Assembly (NCBI GenBank): GCA_951640165.1
Contig: OX621263.1
Span: forward strand, 15,878,001 to 15,942,000
DNA length: 64,000 nucleotides
Reading direction: 5' to 3'
DNA from: Pseudoips prasinana
Lineage: Eukaryota > Arthropoda > Insecta > Lepidoptera > Nolidae
Shown here: in pieces, positions 24,101-36,100 of the stretch
Numbering within the stretch: position 1 is the first letter of the stretch
Layout of the letters: every line of letters starts with the position of its first letter
The notes under the pieces: generated by a model
Databases searched by the model: none
What the model was told of the DNA's origin: nothing
Seen by the model: the letters and a program-made list of their open reading frames with translations, nothing else
Translations under genes and position numbers: made by a program

Positions 24101-27100
24101 GGTGTCGCGACGATTATTGTTGTTGAGCGTATACAGGTTTCTTGTACATAATAAATAATAAGAAATAACTTCGTTCCATCCGGGTGTCCCTTGACACCTC
24201 TCAAGTTTTTTACACTTCTAATCTAAATAATCTACAATATAATAATGTCTATGCTAACTAATGTATGTATGGATTTTTTTACCGACGTCGACATAAATTC
24301 ACGGCATGTTTTATTTCAGGTTTTGTTTATGGAGTGCCGCGTGCGTCAGGCCTGATGGAGGAAAATAAATTATAATATTATATTGTATATAATAATTGTT
24401 ATTACCTACTTACAACATTTGTTGGAAATATTTTCTTCTTAAGTACCTACAGACGCCAGCACATCAAGCTACCCCAATCTGTCAAATTTCCACAATTGAA
24501 AGTGAACCTTATGCTTATGTGATAAAGTTGAAAATCAATAAAAGAAATTGACAGATTGGGGTAGCTGGATGTGCTGCCATCTGTACATCATTTTAAAACG
24601 TAAACAAGAATGCTTAGTAATTATTAATTGTATGTATCTAACTATTATTTATTGACACGTCACCATCACTTTGTTATTGTTGGATATTAGCTGTGCCCCG
24701 CGGTTTTCCCCGCGTTAAGCCTTATAAATTATAGCTTATGTGTAATTCAGATATATTAGCTATTGTATAAATGTTTTAACATTCCGTGTACATAAATATC
24801 TGTAATGAGCTTAGCTTCAGAACATGTTGGTAGTAATACAGTTATTATTTCTAGTTGAAATAATAACTGTATTACTACCAACATGTTCTGACTATTTACA
24901 AGCGCTTTTTTAAAGTCTACGTGAATAAAAACCTTTTTATTTTATTTTATTTTTACATATTACTACAAAGTGTCATCCATATCCGTTCATTAGTTTTTGC
25001 GTGAAATCGTAACAAACATCCATACATCTATACATCAATACTCATAAAAGTTCGCATTTATAATACTAGCTGTGCCCCGCAATTTTACCCGCGTTAAACT
25101 TTATAAATTAGCCTATGATAGGTTACTATGTTAGGGAACACCCAAATACTCCGAAATATTTTATTCCGAATTTCGATGTTCCGATTTTCAAAAGTCCGAA
25201 TTTCATCATCATCATCATCATATCAGCCGAAAGACGTCCACTGCTGGACAAAGGCCTCCCCCAAAGATCTCCACAATTGCCGGTCTTGTGCTATTCGCAT
25301 CCAGCATTTTCCAGCGACCCGCACAAGATCATCGGTCCATCTTGTAGGGGGCCTGCCCACGCTGCGTCTTCTGGTTCGTGGTCGCCACTCGAGAACCTTT
25401 CTGCCCCAACGGCCGTCGGCTCTACGAGCTATGTGCCCTGCCCACTGCCACTTCAACTTGGCAATTCTTCGGGCTATGTCGGTGACTTTGGTTCCCCTGC
25501 GGATTTCGACATTTCTGATGCGATCCCGCAGGGAATCTCCGAGCATAGCCCTCTCCATTGCTCTTTGGGTGACCTTGAGCCTTCTAATAAGACCCATAGT
25601 GAGCGACCACGTTTCTGTTCCGTATGTCATCACTGGCAACACACACTGGTCGAAGACTTTCGACTTGAGACACTGCGGTATTTTTGGACGAGAAGATGTT
25701 ACGTAGCTTCCCGAACGCTGCCCAGCCGAGTTGGATTCTACGATTGACCTCCTTCTCGAAGTTGGACCTACCTAGTTGGATGGTCTGTCCTAGGTAAATA
25801 TAGTTCTCTACAACTTCGAGTGCAGAGTCACCAACTTTCAATTGAGTGGGTGCAACATGGACGCTTGACATGATTTTCGTCTTATCCATGTTCATTTTCA
25901 GACCCACTTGTTGAGGTCACAGGTCATCGAGCATTGTACCGAGTCTTTCATGGTCTCAGCCATGACTACGATATCATCGGCAAATCGAAGGTGAGTGATG
26001 TACTCGCCATTGACATTGATGCCAAAGCCTTCCCAGTCCAGAAGCTTGAAGACGTCTTCCAATGCAGCGGTGAACAGTTTCGGAGATATAACATCTCCCT
26101 GTCTCACGCCTCGCTGCAAGTGGATAGGTTTCGAGATCTGGTCCTGGAGTCGCACTGACATAGTGGCGTTTTCATACAAACACTTTATCACCTCGATATA
26201 CCGGTAGTCAATTTGGCACCTTATGAGAGACCTCAGCACGGCCCATGTTTCGATAGAATCAAAGGCTTTCTCATAGTCCACAAACGCTAAGCACAGTGGC
26301 TTGTTATACTCTTCAGTCTTCTGTATAACTTGCCGCAGCGTATGTATGTGGTCTATGGTGCTAAAGCCTTTTCGGAAACCGGCTTGTTCGGGAGGCTGGA
26401 AGTCGTCAAACCTGCGCGCGAGACGGTTCGTAACGACCCTCGAAAACAACTTGTAAACATGGCTCAGCAGTGTGATGGGTCTATAATTCTTCAATAGGGT
26501 CTTGTCGCCCTTTTTGAAGAAGAGCACCACCACACTTCTGTGCCATGCTTGTGGCGTTTGACCATCTAGTATGACGGAGTTAAATAACTTCTGAAGGGCC
26601 CGTAGGATTGGTGTACCACCCGCATTCAGAAGCTCTGCTGTAACTCCATCATCACCAGGCGCCTTGTTGTTCTTGAGTTGTTTAAGAACCATTCTAATCT
26701 CGTACAGGCTGACGTCCGGGATGTCTTCGGTGTAGTGTCGGGTTAGTCGTGCTCTGGGATCTGAGGCATGACTTTTGACAGGTGGCTGTGTTGTCGTATA
26801 TAACTGTCCGTAGAACTTCTCGATCTCTCCCAGCAACTCAGGTTTAGACGTGACGATTCTACCATCCTCAGTCTTCAGCTTCGTCAGTTGGCTCTGTCCT
26901 ACAGACAGAGCTCTTGCGAACATTTTAGAGCCTTTGTTCCGCTCGATAGCCTCTTTAATACTAATTGTATTAAATTGCCGCGTGTCGCGAGTCAAAGACT
27001 TTGAGATCTGTCTGTTGAGCTTCCGATATCTGGTAGCATCATCTGAGGATGTCAAAACCATTTTCCGTCTATCTTCCATAAGTTGCAGGGTAAAGTCAGA

Positions 27101-30100
27101 GATCTTTTTAGTTCTGTTTGTACGACGGGCCTTGAAGACCTTAGACCCAGCCGTAAGGACAGCTTCTACGAGCCTGTCATAGTATGAGTCCACTTCCTCG
27201 CAGTCTGCTAGGCATTCGAAACGGTTTTGCAGTTCGAGCTGAAATGGTTCGGGGTTTTGGACGTGGATAGGTAAAGGTCGGAGCGTAGACTTTATCAGTC
27301 GGGACCTCTGGAGTTTGACATTAAGGTTCAATGAGCCTCTGACCAGTCTCTGATCGCTCCCGGTTTTAACCGCATTGATCACGGAGACATCATTGAACAT
27401 CTGTCGTCTCGTCGACAAGATAAAGTCTATCTCATTTTTAGTTTTACCATCGGGGCTCACCCAGGTCCATTTGCGGTGATCCGGCTTCCTGAAGAAGGAA
27501 TTCATCATAAAGAGTCCCTCCTTCTCCATGAAGTCGGCCAACATTTGGCCCCGGGGGTTCCGGTCTCCAGTTCCAAATTGCCCCACTCTCAGCTCATTAC
27601 CGAATCGTTTGCCCAGCTTCGCGTTAAAGTCCCCCATGACCACAGTGAAATAGGAGTTAGAGGTATGTATGGCTCTGGATATGTTCTCATACATAACCTC
27701 GACTTCATCGTCGGAGTGTGTCGAAGTGGGTGCGTATACCTGTATAACCTTCAACGAATACCGCTTGGTGATTCTGAGTATAAGGTACGCAACCCTCGTC
27801 GACACACTCTCGATTTTCACTAGGTTGTTCACGAGGGACTTGTGGACTATGAACCCGACACCACCTTGGGATATTTGGTCACCCTCCCGGTAATAGAGCA
27901 GGTTTCCAGATTTCAGTATTATCGAGTCCTCCCCCTCTCTTCGGACTTCAGATAATCCTACAATATCCCAATGTAACCTGCTCAATTCTTCCTCCAGTTC
28001 GGTTATCTTCTCGCCGAATTTCATAATACCTAAGAATTTATTTATTTATCACTTTATGCACAAAAAAAATGTACAAAGGCGGACTTAATGCCCTAGGCAT
28101 TTTCTGCCAGTCAACCTTAGGGTGGTGCAGAGAGAGCATGGTAGGTGCACAGATCATAAGGTAAACATTAATAGTAGAAAAAACAGGAATATACAATACT
28201 ATAAAATACAATACTATAAAATACTATACAATGCAATAATATATAACACTATATAATAATATAATACTATACTACTATACAACTATTGAATCCGATCATG
28301 TAATCATATATATATATATCATCGAGGGGTTTCTGCTAATAATTTCCGAAAGATATGCTCTCGAACTTTTCTTTTAAATGAGAAGCGACTCTTGGCCATC
28401 CTGATTTCGAGAGGTAATGAATTCCACTGAAGAATAGATTCTACAAAGAAAGAAGAGTGAAGGAAGTCAGAGCGGTGAGATGGACATTGAAGGAGACGAT
28501 TGTGAGAAGAGCGAAGATTTTTACTGTGGTTAGTAAAGAGATATTGAAAGTGGGAAGATAAGTAAGATGGAGTAGAAGAAGAGCCTAATATAGAATAAAG
28601 TGTGGTTAGTGCTCGTAATGTGCGTCGTTGCCGTATCGGTAACCACTTAAGTTGGGAACGATGGGAAGATATGTGGTCATACTTACGAAGATTGAAAACG
28701 AATCGAATGCAGTTATTCAGAAGTCTGTCGAGTTTATTGAGGTGATCTGCATTCAGGTCAAAGTAGCATACATCACCATAGTCGACTATAGGGAATATTA
28801 GGGCCTGCACGAGCATTGCCTTGGTTTTACCTGGAAGGAAATTTTTAAGCCGATAGAGACAACGCAATACGCCTAGAATTGTAATGTCTATTATTAAAAA
28901 TCACGAAATTAATTTTACCGAAAGTCGTAAATACGATTTGTTAGATTTCCGATTTTCAAACGTACGAAGAGTCAAATGCTCGAAGGGTTCTTAGTCCGAA
29001 AAACGACATTCCGCTTTTCAATACTTCGAATAAACTAAATGTCAACATGTTATGCTACAAAATTTGGTGACAGAAACGAATCGCTGCCCAACCGACTTCA
29101 CGCAGTCTTGTCTGCCCTACCCTAGAGTGTAATTTAAGCCCGCGTAGGCGCGGAGTGGTGGGGCGGCCCGCGAGCTGAGGAGCAGGTGGCTTGAAGGCCC
29201 ACCGCCGCGGCTGAGACTGGCCGGCGAAGCCGGCCAGCAAGCCGAAGCTGCGGTGGTGAGCGTTAAAACCATCTGCGACGATAAGCTCGCGTGGGCCCGC
29301 CCAAACCCCGCAGCGCCGGAGCCGTGACAGAAACAATGCCTGCTGCATGTTGCATGCCTGCTTGCTTGTTGCATGCCTGCTTGCATGCTGTATGCCTGCT
29401 TGCATGCTGTATGCCTGCTTGCATGCTGCATGCCTGCTTGCATGCTGCATGCCTGATTGCATGCTGCATGCCTGCTTGCATGCTGCAAGCAGGCATGCAG
29501 CATGCAGGTTCTTCCACCCTCTTACCCTTTATTTAGTAACAATATAGTTTCATATTTTAAAATTGTATTTGCTTTTTAATAGAATTCAATAACTACCGAT
29601 CACAAACATAGTAACCATTTAAATTTAAATGAAATCCGGACTTCTTAAAACTATTCTTTTTCCCACTTTGTATAATTTCGACTTAAATGTACAAATTAAT
29701 GCTTCGCCTTCAGCTTGTTTTTGTGAACTCCGTTCTGATTGTACACCATACGGCAATACTACTACAGATATGTAGGTACCTTATTCCGCCTGCCGTGGTT
29801 GTGTAATCCAGATCGGAGGCAAGATGTACCAGTTTTTAATTCTGGATATTATCGCTTCCAGGAATTATTTTCCACGATCATCAATTCGCCACGATTGCCC
29901 ACCGCAGAACCTACAGGGCCGCACTCAGAGTTCCATCAGGGGGCCCCGGTCGGACATTCATCAGGGGCACATACCGTCCGGCACAAGGATAGTACCGTAC
30001 TGCGAACGGAAACAGACTGGCCGTACACCACGACTTATAAATTTGTGTTGCTCTACTGTTGCTTTACTGAGGTGGAATACATGATATCATTTTATATATG

Positions 30101-33100
30101 ATCACTGTCGTTTCTTTAAATTCCTTCCGCTTCAGTAGCATAGGATTAGAATAGTAGACGTGACACTGGCGCCCAACGTGGGGCCAGTGTCACGTTAAAA
30201 AACTAAAGGAATGCCTGGTGTCAGCTCCCGTTCTTTCTTGTCCGGACTACAATCTTCCATTCGAGGTACACACGGATGCAAGCAATTATGGTGTAGGTGC
30301 TATGCTCACTCAGTCGGTGGACGGAAAGGAGCATCCCATAGCGTATATGAGCAGGTCTTTAACGTCAGCAGAGAAAAACTACAGTATCACGGAGCGTGAA
30401 ACCTTTGCTGTTCTGGTTGCACTGGAGCATTGGCGGTGTTATGTGGAGAATGGCAAGACGTTTACTGTTTACACTGATCATAGTGCACTGAAATGGTTTC
30501 TTTCTTTGGATAATCCTACAGGCAGACTAGCTCGTTGGGGTGTTCGTTTGTCTTCTTTTGATTTTGTTATCAAGCATCGCCGAGGTGTAGACAATGTTAT
30601 TCCTGATGCACTTTCACGCGCAGTACCTTGTTCTTCTATTCTAACTTCTAAATCTATTACGACAACTAATGATGATTGGTACAGGAACCATTACAATAAC
30701 TGTGTTAGTACCCCTGAGAGTTTTCCAAATTACATAGTTAAGAACGACACTCTTTTCCGTCTCAGTAAAAATAAATGTTGCCTTACTAATGAATTTTCGT
30801 GGAAAGAGGTAGTTCCATCGGAACTTCGCGAGACGGTCATTAAGAAAAACCATGATGAGGAAACAGCTGGTCATTTAGGCATTTTTAAAACATACAAACG
30901 TATTACGCTTAGGTATTACTGGCCTGGTATGTATCAACAAGTAGCAAAGTATGTTAGTGCATGTGATATTTGCTTACAGTATAAATGCCAAAACCATGCC
31001 ACTCTCGGACAAATGGGACGCCCTAAGCAGTGTTCTCGACCATATCAAATGTTATAAATTGATTTAATGGGACCTCTTCCTGTGACACGGAAATAAAACA
31101 TTTACATTTTGGTAATAACGTGTTGTTTTTCAAAATTTTGCCATATTTTCCCAATTAAGAAGGCTACTCCTGAGATCATTATTAAAATCTAAGAGGAGCA
31201 AATATTTCTGGTTCATGGGGTTCCACAGAGTATTTTTCAAGATAATGGTAGCCAGTTCATAAGTACTCAGATGGATGAATTTTATAAAAAGTACAATGTG
31301 CCTAACGTATATTTTACTCCAAGATATATCCCGCAGGTAAACACAGTAGAAAGATATAATAAAACTATAATCACAAGTATTTCCACATTCGTAGATAATG
31401 ACCATAGGTCTTGGGATACAGTGATTCCTAAAGTGCAATTTGCTATTAATAATTCGGTTAACGAAGTTACTGGGTTTACACCCTCATTTCTGGTTTTTGG
31501 TAGGGAATTAGTAACTTGCGGTTCACATTATCAGGACGTAGATCTGGGTGATGAGGTTTTGTTTTTGCCACGTGAGGTTTATGCAGAAAACCTTGGCTGC
31601 TTGAGCAATATCTTTGACCAAGTTCAAAAGTCTCTTTATCACGCTCACGTAAAGAACACCTCACGATATAATTTGAGACGGAAGGCTTTTGAATTTAATT
31701 TCGGTGATATAGTTTATAAGCGGGCATACGTTTTGAGTGACAAAGATAAATTTTTTAGCAAAAAATTGGCTCCAAAGTTCCTCAAGTGTCGGGTAATCCA
31801 AAAGTTATCTCCATTGGTTTACGTTTTGGAGAATATGTCGGGTAAAAATTTAGGTACATGGCATATAAAAGATTTAAAATCACCTGGCCATAATTCATGT
31901 TAAGTTTTCCTATATTTCACCGCGTCATTAATATAATTTAGTACATTTCTTTGCAAGAGTCGTTGTCGAATAAATAGACACACGATTTTCGTTTCTCGGT
32001 AGGTTTGTTTTCTTACAATTGTAATATTGTTAGATTTTTTTTAGGTGGTTGTGTGATTGGGATGTATGGAAGTTTTTTTAAAAAAAGATTGAGTAATAGG
32101 TAAATTGTAAGAAATTGATACTTTAGCAAGTGAATGCGGATTTTATTTGTAGAAATAAAATCCTTATGAGGGACCGGCGGGTAATGTAACGAAACGTTAC
32201 ATGATCCTAACTTAGATTATTTTTATTAATTTTTTTTAATTACAAACTAGTCAATTATAGTGTATTTCTTTAATTATTTTTTATTAATATATATTTAATT
32301 TTTATGCGTCTACAATCCCCTTTTTAACAATTCCAACGTGTGCACGTTCCTTAAGAGTGCACGAGGGGAATCCTCGGGGAAAGGGAGGACCGTCGCAAGC
32401 GGCGGACATTTTAATGCAGCGCAGCCAGTCGTGCATAAACTGATCTAACGACAGGTCCACGCTACTTTGTGCCATACCGTGCGTTCTTAGCGGTTTTACG
32501 TAGTAATATTTTATTTATATCTGTTGGTAAATTCATTTAAATCAGCCATTGTTTTTAAATTACCAACAACGGCATCTTGGAAAGTGATATCCCGCTTGTA
32601 GGGTAAGTTTTCAATAGCACATAAAACATGTATTTCAACTATTGCCTCATATCATGTTTTTAATTTTCATCCTGTGTATTTTTATAATTAATGTTTTATT
32701 CTATGTAGTGATTGTATTTCAGCTTTCTCGTTGTATTTTTGTTAGCACAATTATCAATTTAAAATGTCCGTTATGGTCGTAGTATTCATATTTGTTCTTC
32801 CACCCTCTTACCCTTTATTTAGTAACAATATAGTTTCATATTTTAAAATTGTATTTGCTTTTTAATAGAATTCAATAACTACCGATCACAAACATAGTAA
32901 CCATTTAAATTTAAATGAAATCCGGACTTCTTAAAACTATTATTTTTCCCACTTTGTATAATTTCGACTTAGATGTACAAATTAATGCTTCGCCTTCAGC
33001 TTGTTTTTGTGAACTCCGTTCTGATTGTACACCATACGGCAATACTACTACAGATATGTAGGTACCTTATTCCGCCTGCCGTGGTTGTGTAATCCAGATC

Positions 33101-36100
33101 GGAGGCAAGATGTACCAGTTTTTAATTCTGGATATTATCGCTTCCAGGAATTATTTTCCACGATCATCAATTCGCCACGATTGCCCACCGCAGAACCTAC
33201 AGGGCCGCACTCAGAGTTCCATCAGGGGGCCCCGGTCGGACATTCATCAGGGGCACATACCGTCCGGCACAAGGATAGTACCGTACTGCGAACGGAAACA
33301 GACTGGCCGTACACCACGACTTATAAATTTGTGTTGCTCTACTGTTGCTTTACTGAGGTGGAATACATGATATCATTTTATATATGATCACTGTCGTTTC
33401 TTTAAATTCCTTCCGCTTCAGTAGCATAGGATTAGAATAGTAGACGTGACATGCTTGCATGCTGCATGCCTGCTTGCTTGTTGCATGCCTGCTTGCTAGT
33501 TGCATGCCTGCTTGCATGTTGCCTGCCTGCTTGCATGCTTCATGCAGCCGCCGAGTTTCAGATCCCCTCTATCGTTGATTAATCATTTGGGTTAGGTTAG
33601 GTTAAAATTGTGACCAGGGAAACAAAATATTTTTATTCGTATTGTTGATATTTCAAATTATCATTAAGTCGGACTTTTTGTTATTCGATCTATTGAAGCT
33701 CGGTGTTTTGAGAAGTGTAATTATAATCGTAAGGAATATTGAAATATAGGAATTATAAAAATAGGAGTAATGATCAATCGGAGTTGTAATATTAGGAATT
33801 CTGAACCATTCGGATTTATTAAAATCGGTATTTTGAAATTCGTATTTGTGACTGTCGGAATAAAGTTTTTCGTATTAATGTAGTGTACCCACTATGTTAG
33901 GATATATAAGCTATATTACTACAAAGTTGACGATCTAGTTGGCCTAGTTGGTAGTGCTCCTGCCTACGAAGCTGGTGGTCCTGGGTTCGAATCCCGGTAA
34001 GTGCAAATATTTGTGTGATGAGCACGAATATTTGTTTCTGAGTCATGGATGTTTTCTATTTATTTAAGTATGTATACATACTTATATAGATATATAAGTA
34101 TGTATACATACCGGGATTCGAACCCAGGACCACCAGCTTCCACCAGCCAAGCTTGTACTATGGGTACCAGGCGAAGATATACATACTTATATATCTATAT
34201 AAGTATGTATATCTTCGCCTGGTACCCATAGTACAAGCTTTGCTTAGTTTGGGGCTAGGATGATCTGTGTGACATTGTCCCTATATATTATTATTATTCC
34301 AACTTATTTATTTATTGTCATATTTAATACATACTTATTCTTATAAAATCGATATATAAAACAATAATACACAAATAAATACGTAAAAAACAGAGCTCCT
34401 CCTTATTATTATTAAAGTATCATCAAAATCCGTTCGGTAGTTTTTGCGTGAAAGAGTAACAAACATACACACTCACAAACTTTTAATGTTAGTGTGATTA
34501 CTAGGATTATTGTTTGTTTTTTTACATTACTTAACTTCAGTTTAATAATAGGGTAGCGTACTATCGGAAGGGATCTGTCCCCACCTGCACGCTGGTGGGT
34601 ACCACCACAAAATAGGATGCCGTGGTCTACTTCTGTGAGGCAGTCATGCTCCAGAAGAAGCTTGCCGATCGGGATCGGGAGCGAGCCCATCTCGCTAGCA
34701 GACGGAGGAGACGTTAACTCTCCTTTAGGGCTAGGTATAAGAAAAGTAAAGGTGAGGTGTACAAGGATCGTGACAAATGGAAGTCCGTTGTCTCTGCCTA
34801 CCCCTCTGGGAGACAGGCGTGAGTCTACGTATGTATGTATGTATAAGAAAAGTATCCTCTACTGCAGCCACGTGGAAGCAGCTGCGGGAAGACAGCGATC
34901 TGTTTGTGGCGCAGTCGCTGTGTCGGTTGTCAGGACCTAGTAATCTAGGAGGACACGTACCTAACTTTTCTTTTTAAAAGTCCGCTCTAGGTAATCTAAT
35001 CTCTCTGTCGCGGGGTACTTTACAAACATATAATAGACGGGACACAAATTACATCCAGACTCAGAACAACTTTGACGGTCACCGTAGCCTAGTTGGTAGT
35101 GCTCCTGCCTACGAAGCTGGTGGTCCTGGGTTCGAATCCCAGTAAGTGGAAATATTCGTGTGATGAGCACGAATATTTGTTTCGGAGTCATGGATGTTTT
35201 CTATGTATATAAGTATTTATCTATCTATATAAGTATGTATATCGTCGCCTGGTACCCATAGTAAAAGCTTTGCTTAGTTTGGGGCTAGGATGATCTGTGT
35301 GACATTGTCCCTAGATATTATTATATTATTATAATATCCTGGGACATTGTTCACACAAGGCCATCTGATACCAAACTAAGCAGAGCTTGTACTATGGGTA
35401 CCAGGCGACGATATACATACTTATATAGATAGATAAATACTTATATACATAGAAAACATCCATGACTCCGAAACAAATATTCGTGCTCATCACACGAATA
35501 TTTATTATTATGGGTCACACAAATAGTTGTCCGGCGCGGGACTCGAACCCGCGACCCGCTACGCCACACGTGCAGTCCTCTCAGGTGTCCTTTTAGGGCA
35601 CATTGTCCACAGCGCGTGGGATATAGCGTTAAAGAAAGCAATGGAGCAGCGTACTCACGGTCCTCGGGGTTCCCCCAGTAGACCCCAAGAGAAGTTTACG
35701 GCAGGTTAAGTTTAGTCGGTGTGACTAAAGCACCTTTTGCGGGTGGTATGCGTGGGATTTCCCTAAATAATAAAAAACTTGAGAGGTGTCAAGGGACACC
35801 CGGATGGAACGAAGTAATTTCTTATTATTTATTATGTACAAAAAACCTGTATACACTCAACAAAAATAATCGTCGCGACACCACACTGTTCAATGCGAAA
35901 TAGAAATGAAAATATCTGGCTTGCTTTCTATAAGAGAGAGAGAGAGAGAGAGAGAAACGCTGCACAGTTGCAAAAAGTGTCGTGACAACTTTTCGTAAGA
36001 ATTTTTTCCGTCTAGCCCCCTTTCACAACGCGCGATAAGGAACTTCGTTCCAAAAATAAAGTGTTTCGGACTAACTTTTTTTAATCCAAGGTATTAAGAC

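Larger units (their letters stand above)
29508..33451 (+). mobile_element. Ty3/gypsy-type LTR retrotransposon, internally deleted
   Basis: The right LTR runs from TGTAACGAAACG (32185) to CGTGACA (33451), about 1,267 bp, preceded by a purine-rich gagggaccggcggg. The left LTR keeps only the last 658 bp (29508-30165), nearly identical to the right one (two substitutions noted). A tRNA-Lys-type primer site follows. Then pol starts abruptly at the end of reverse transcriptase: gag, protease and most of the polymerase are missing. About 280 bp (31904-32184) after pol is non-coding; no envelope frame. Confidence 0.85.
25134..33890. mobile_element. TIR element carrying a 19-bp minisatellite, copy 1 (heavily nested)
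   Basis: Ends GGGAACACCCAAATACTCCG and, inverted, GGGTACACTACATTAATACG, both leading into CTTTATTCCGA-like sequence. Flanked by a 9-bp duplication ACTATGTTA (25125-25133 and 33891-33899). Own sequence: 25134-25206, 28014-28038, 28875-29507 and 33452-33890. It includes a GC-rich block (29110-29330), the 19-bp repeats and a (GGTTA)-like stretch at 33590. Three retroelements are inserted. No transposase frame, so non-autonomous; the 9-bp duplication would fit a Mutator-like (MULE) source. Copies 2 and 3: 49095-51787 and 52439-53092. Confidence 0.8.

Noticed and set aside
25115..25747. Long plus-strand frames over the RTE copies (also 26850-27182, 27476-27823, 44563-44973, 46906-47337)
   Set aside because: Antisense shadows of the RTE coding frame.
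29333..29507. CRISPR-like array
   Set aside because: The repeats are directly adjacent with no spacers, in a eukaryotic transposon; it is a minisatellite.
29055..29547. Met/Cys/His/Ala-rich frames on both strands (also at 49435-49838 and 52860-53198)
   Set aside because: They are translations of the 19-bp minisatellite and its GC-rich flank, open in several frames because the unit is not a multiple of three and lacks stops.
29739..30101. 120- and 86-codon frames repeated at 33025-33387 and 33110-33370
   Set aside because: They lie inside the two LTR copies and are identical because the LTRs are; no domain.
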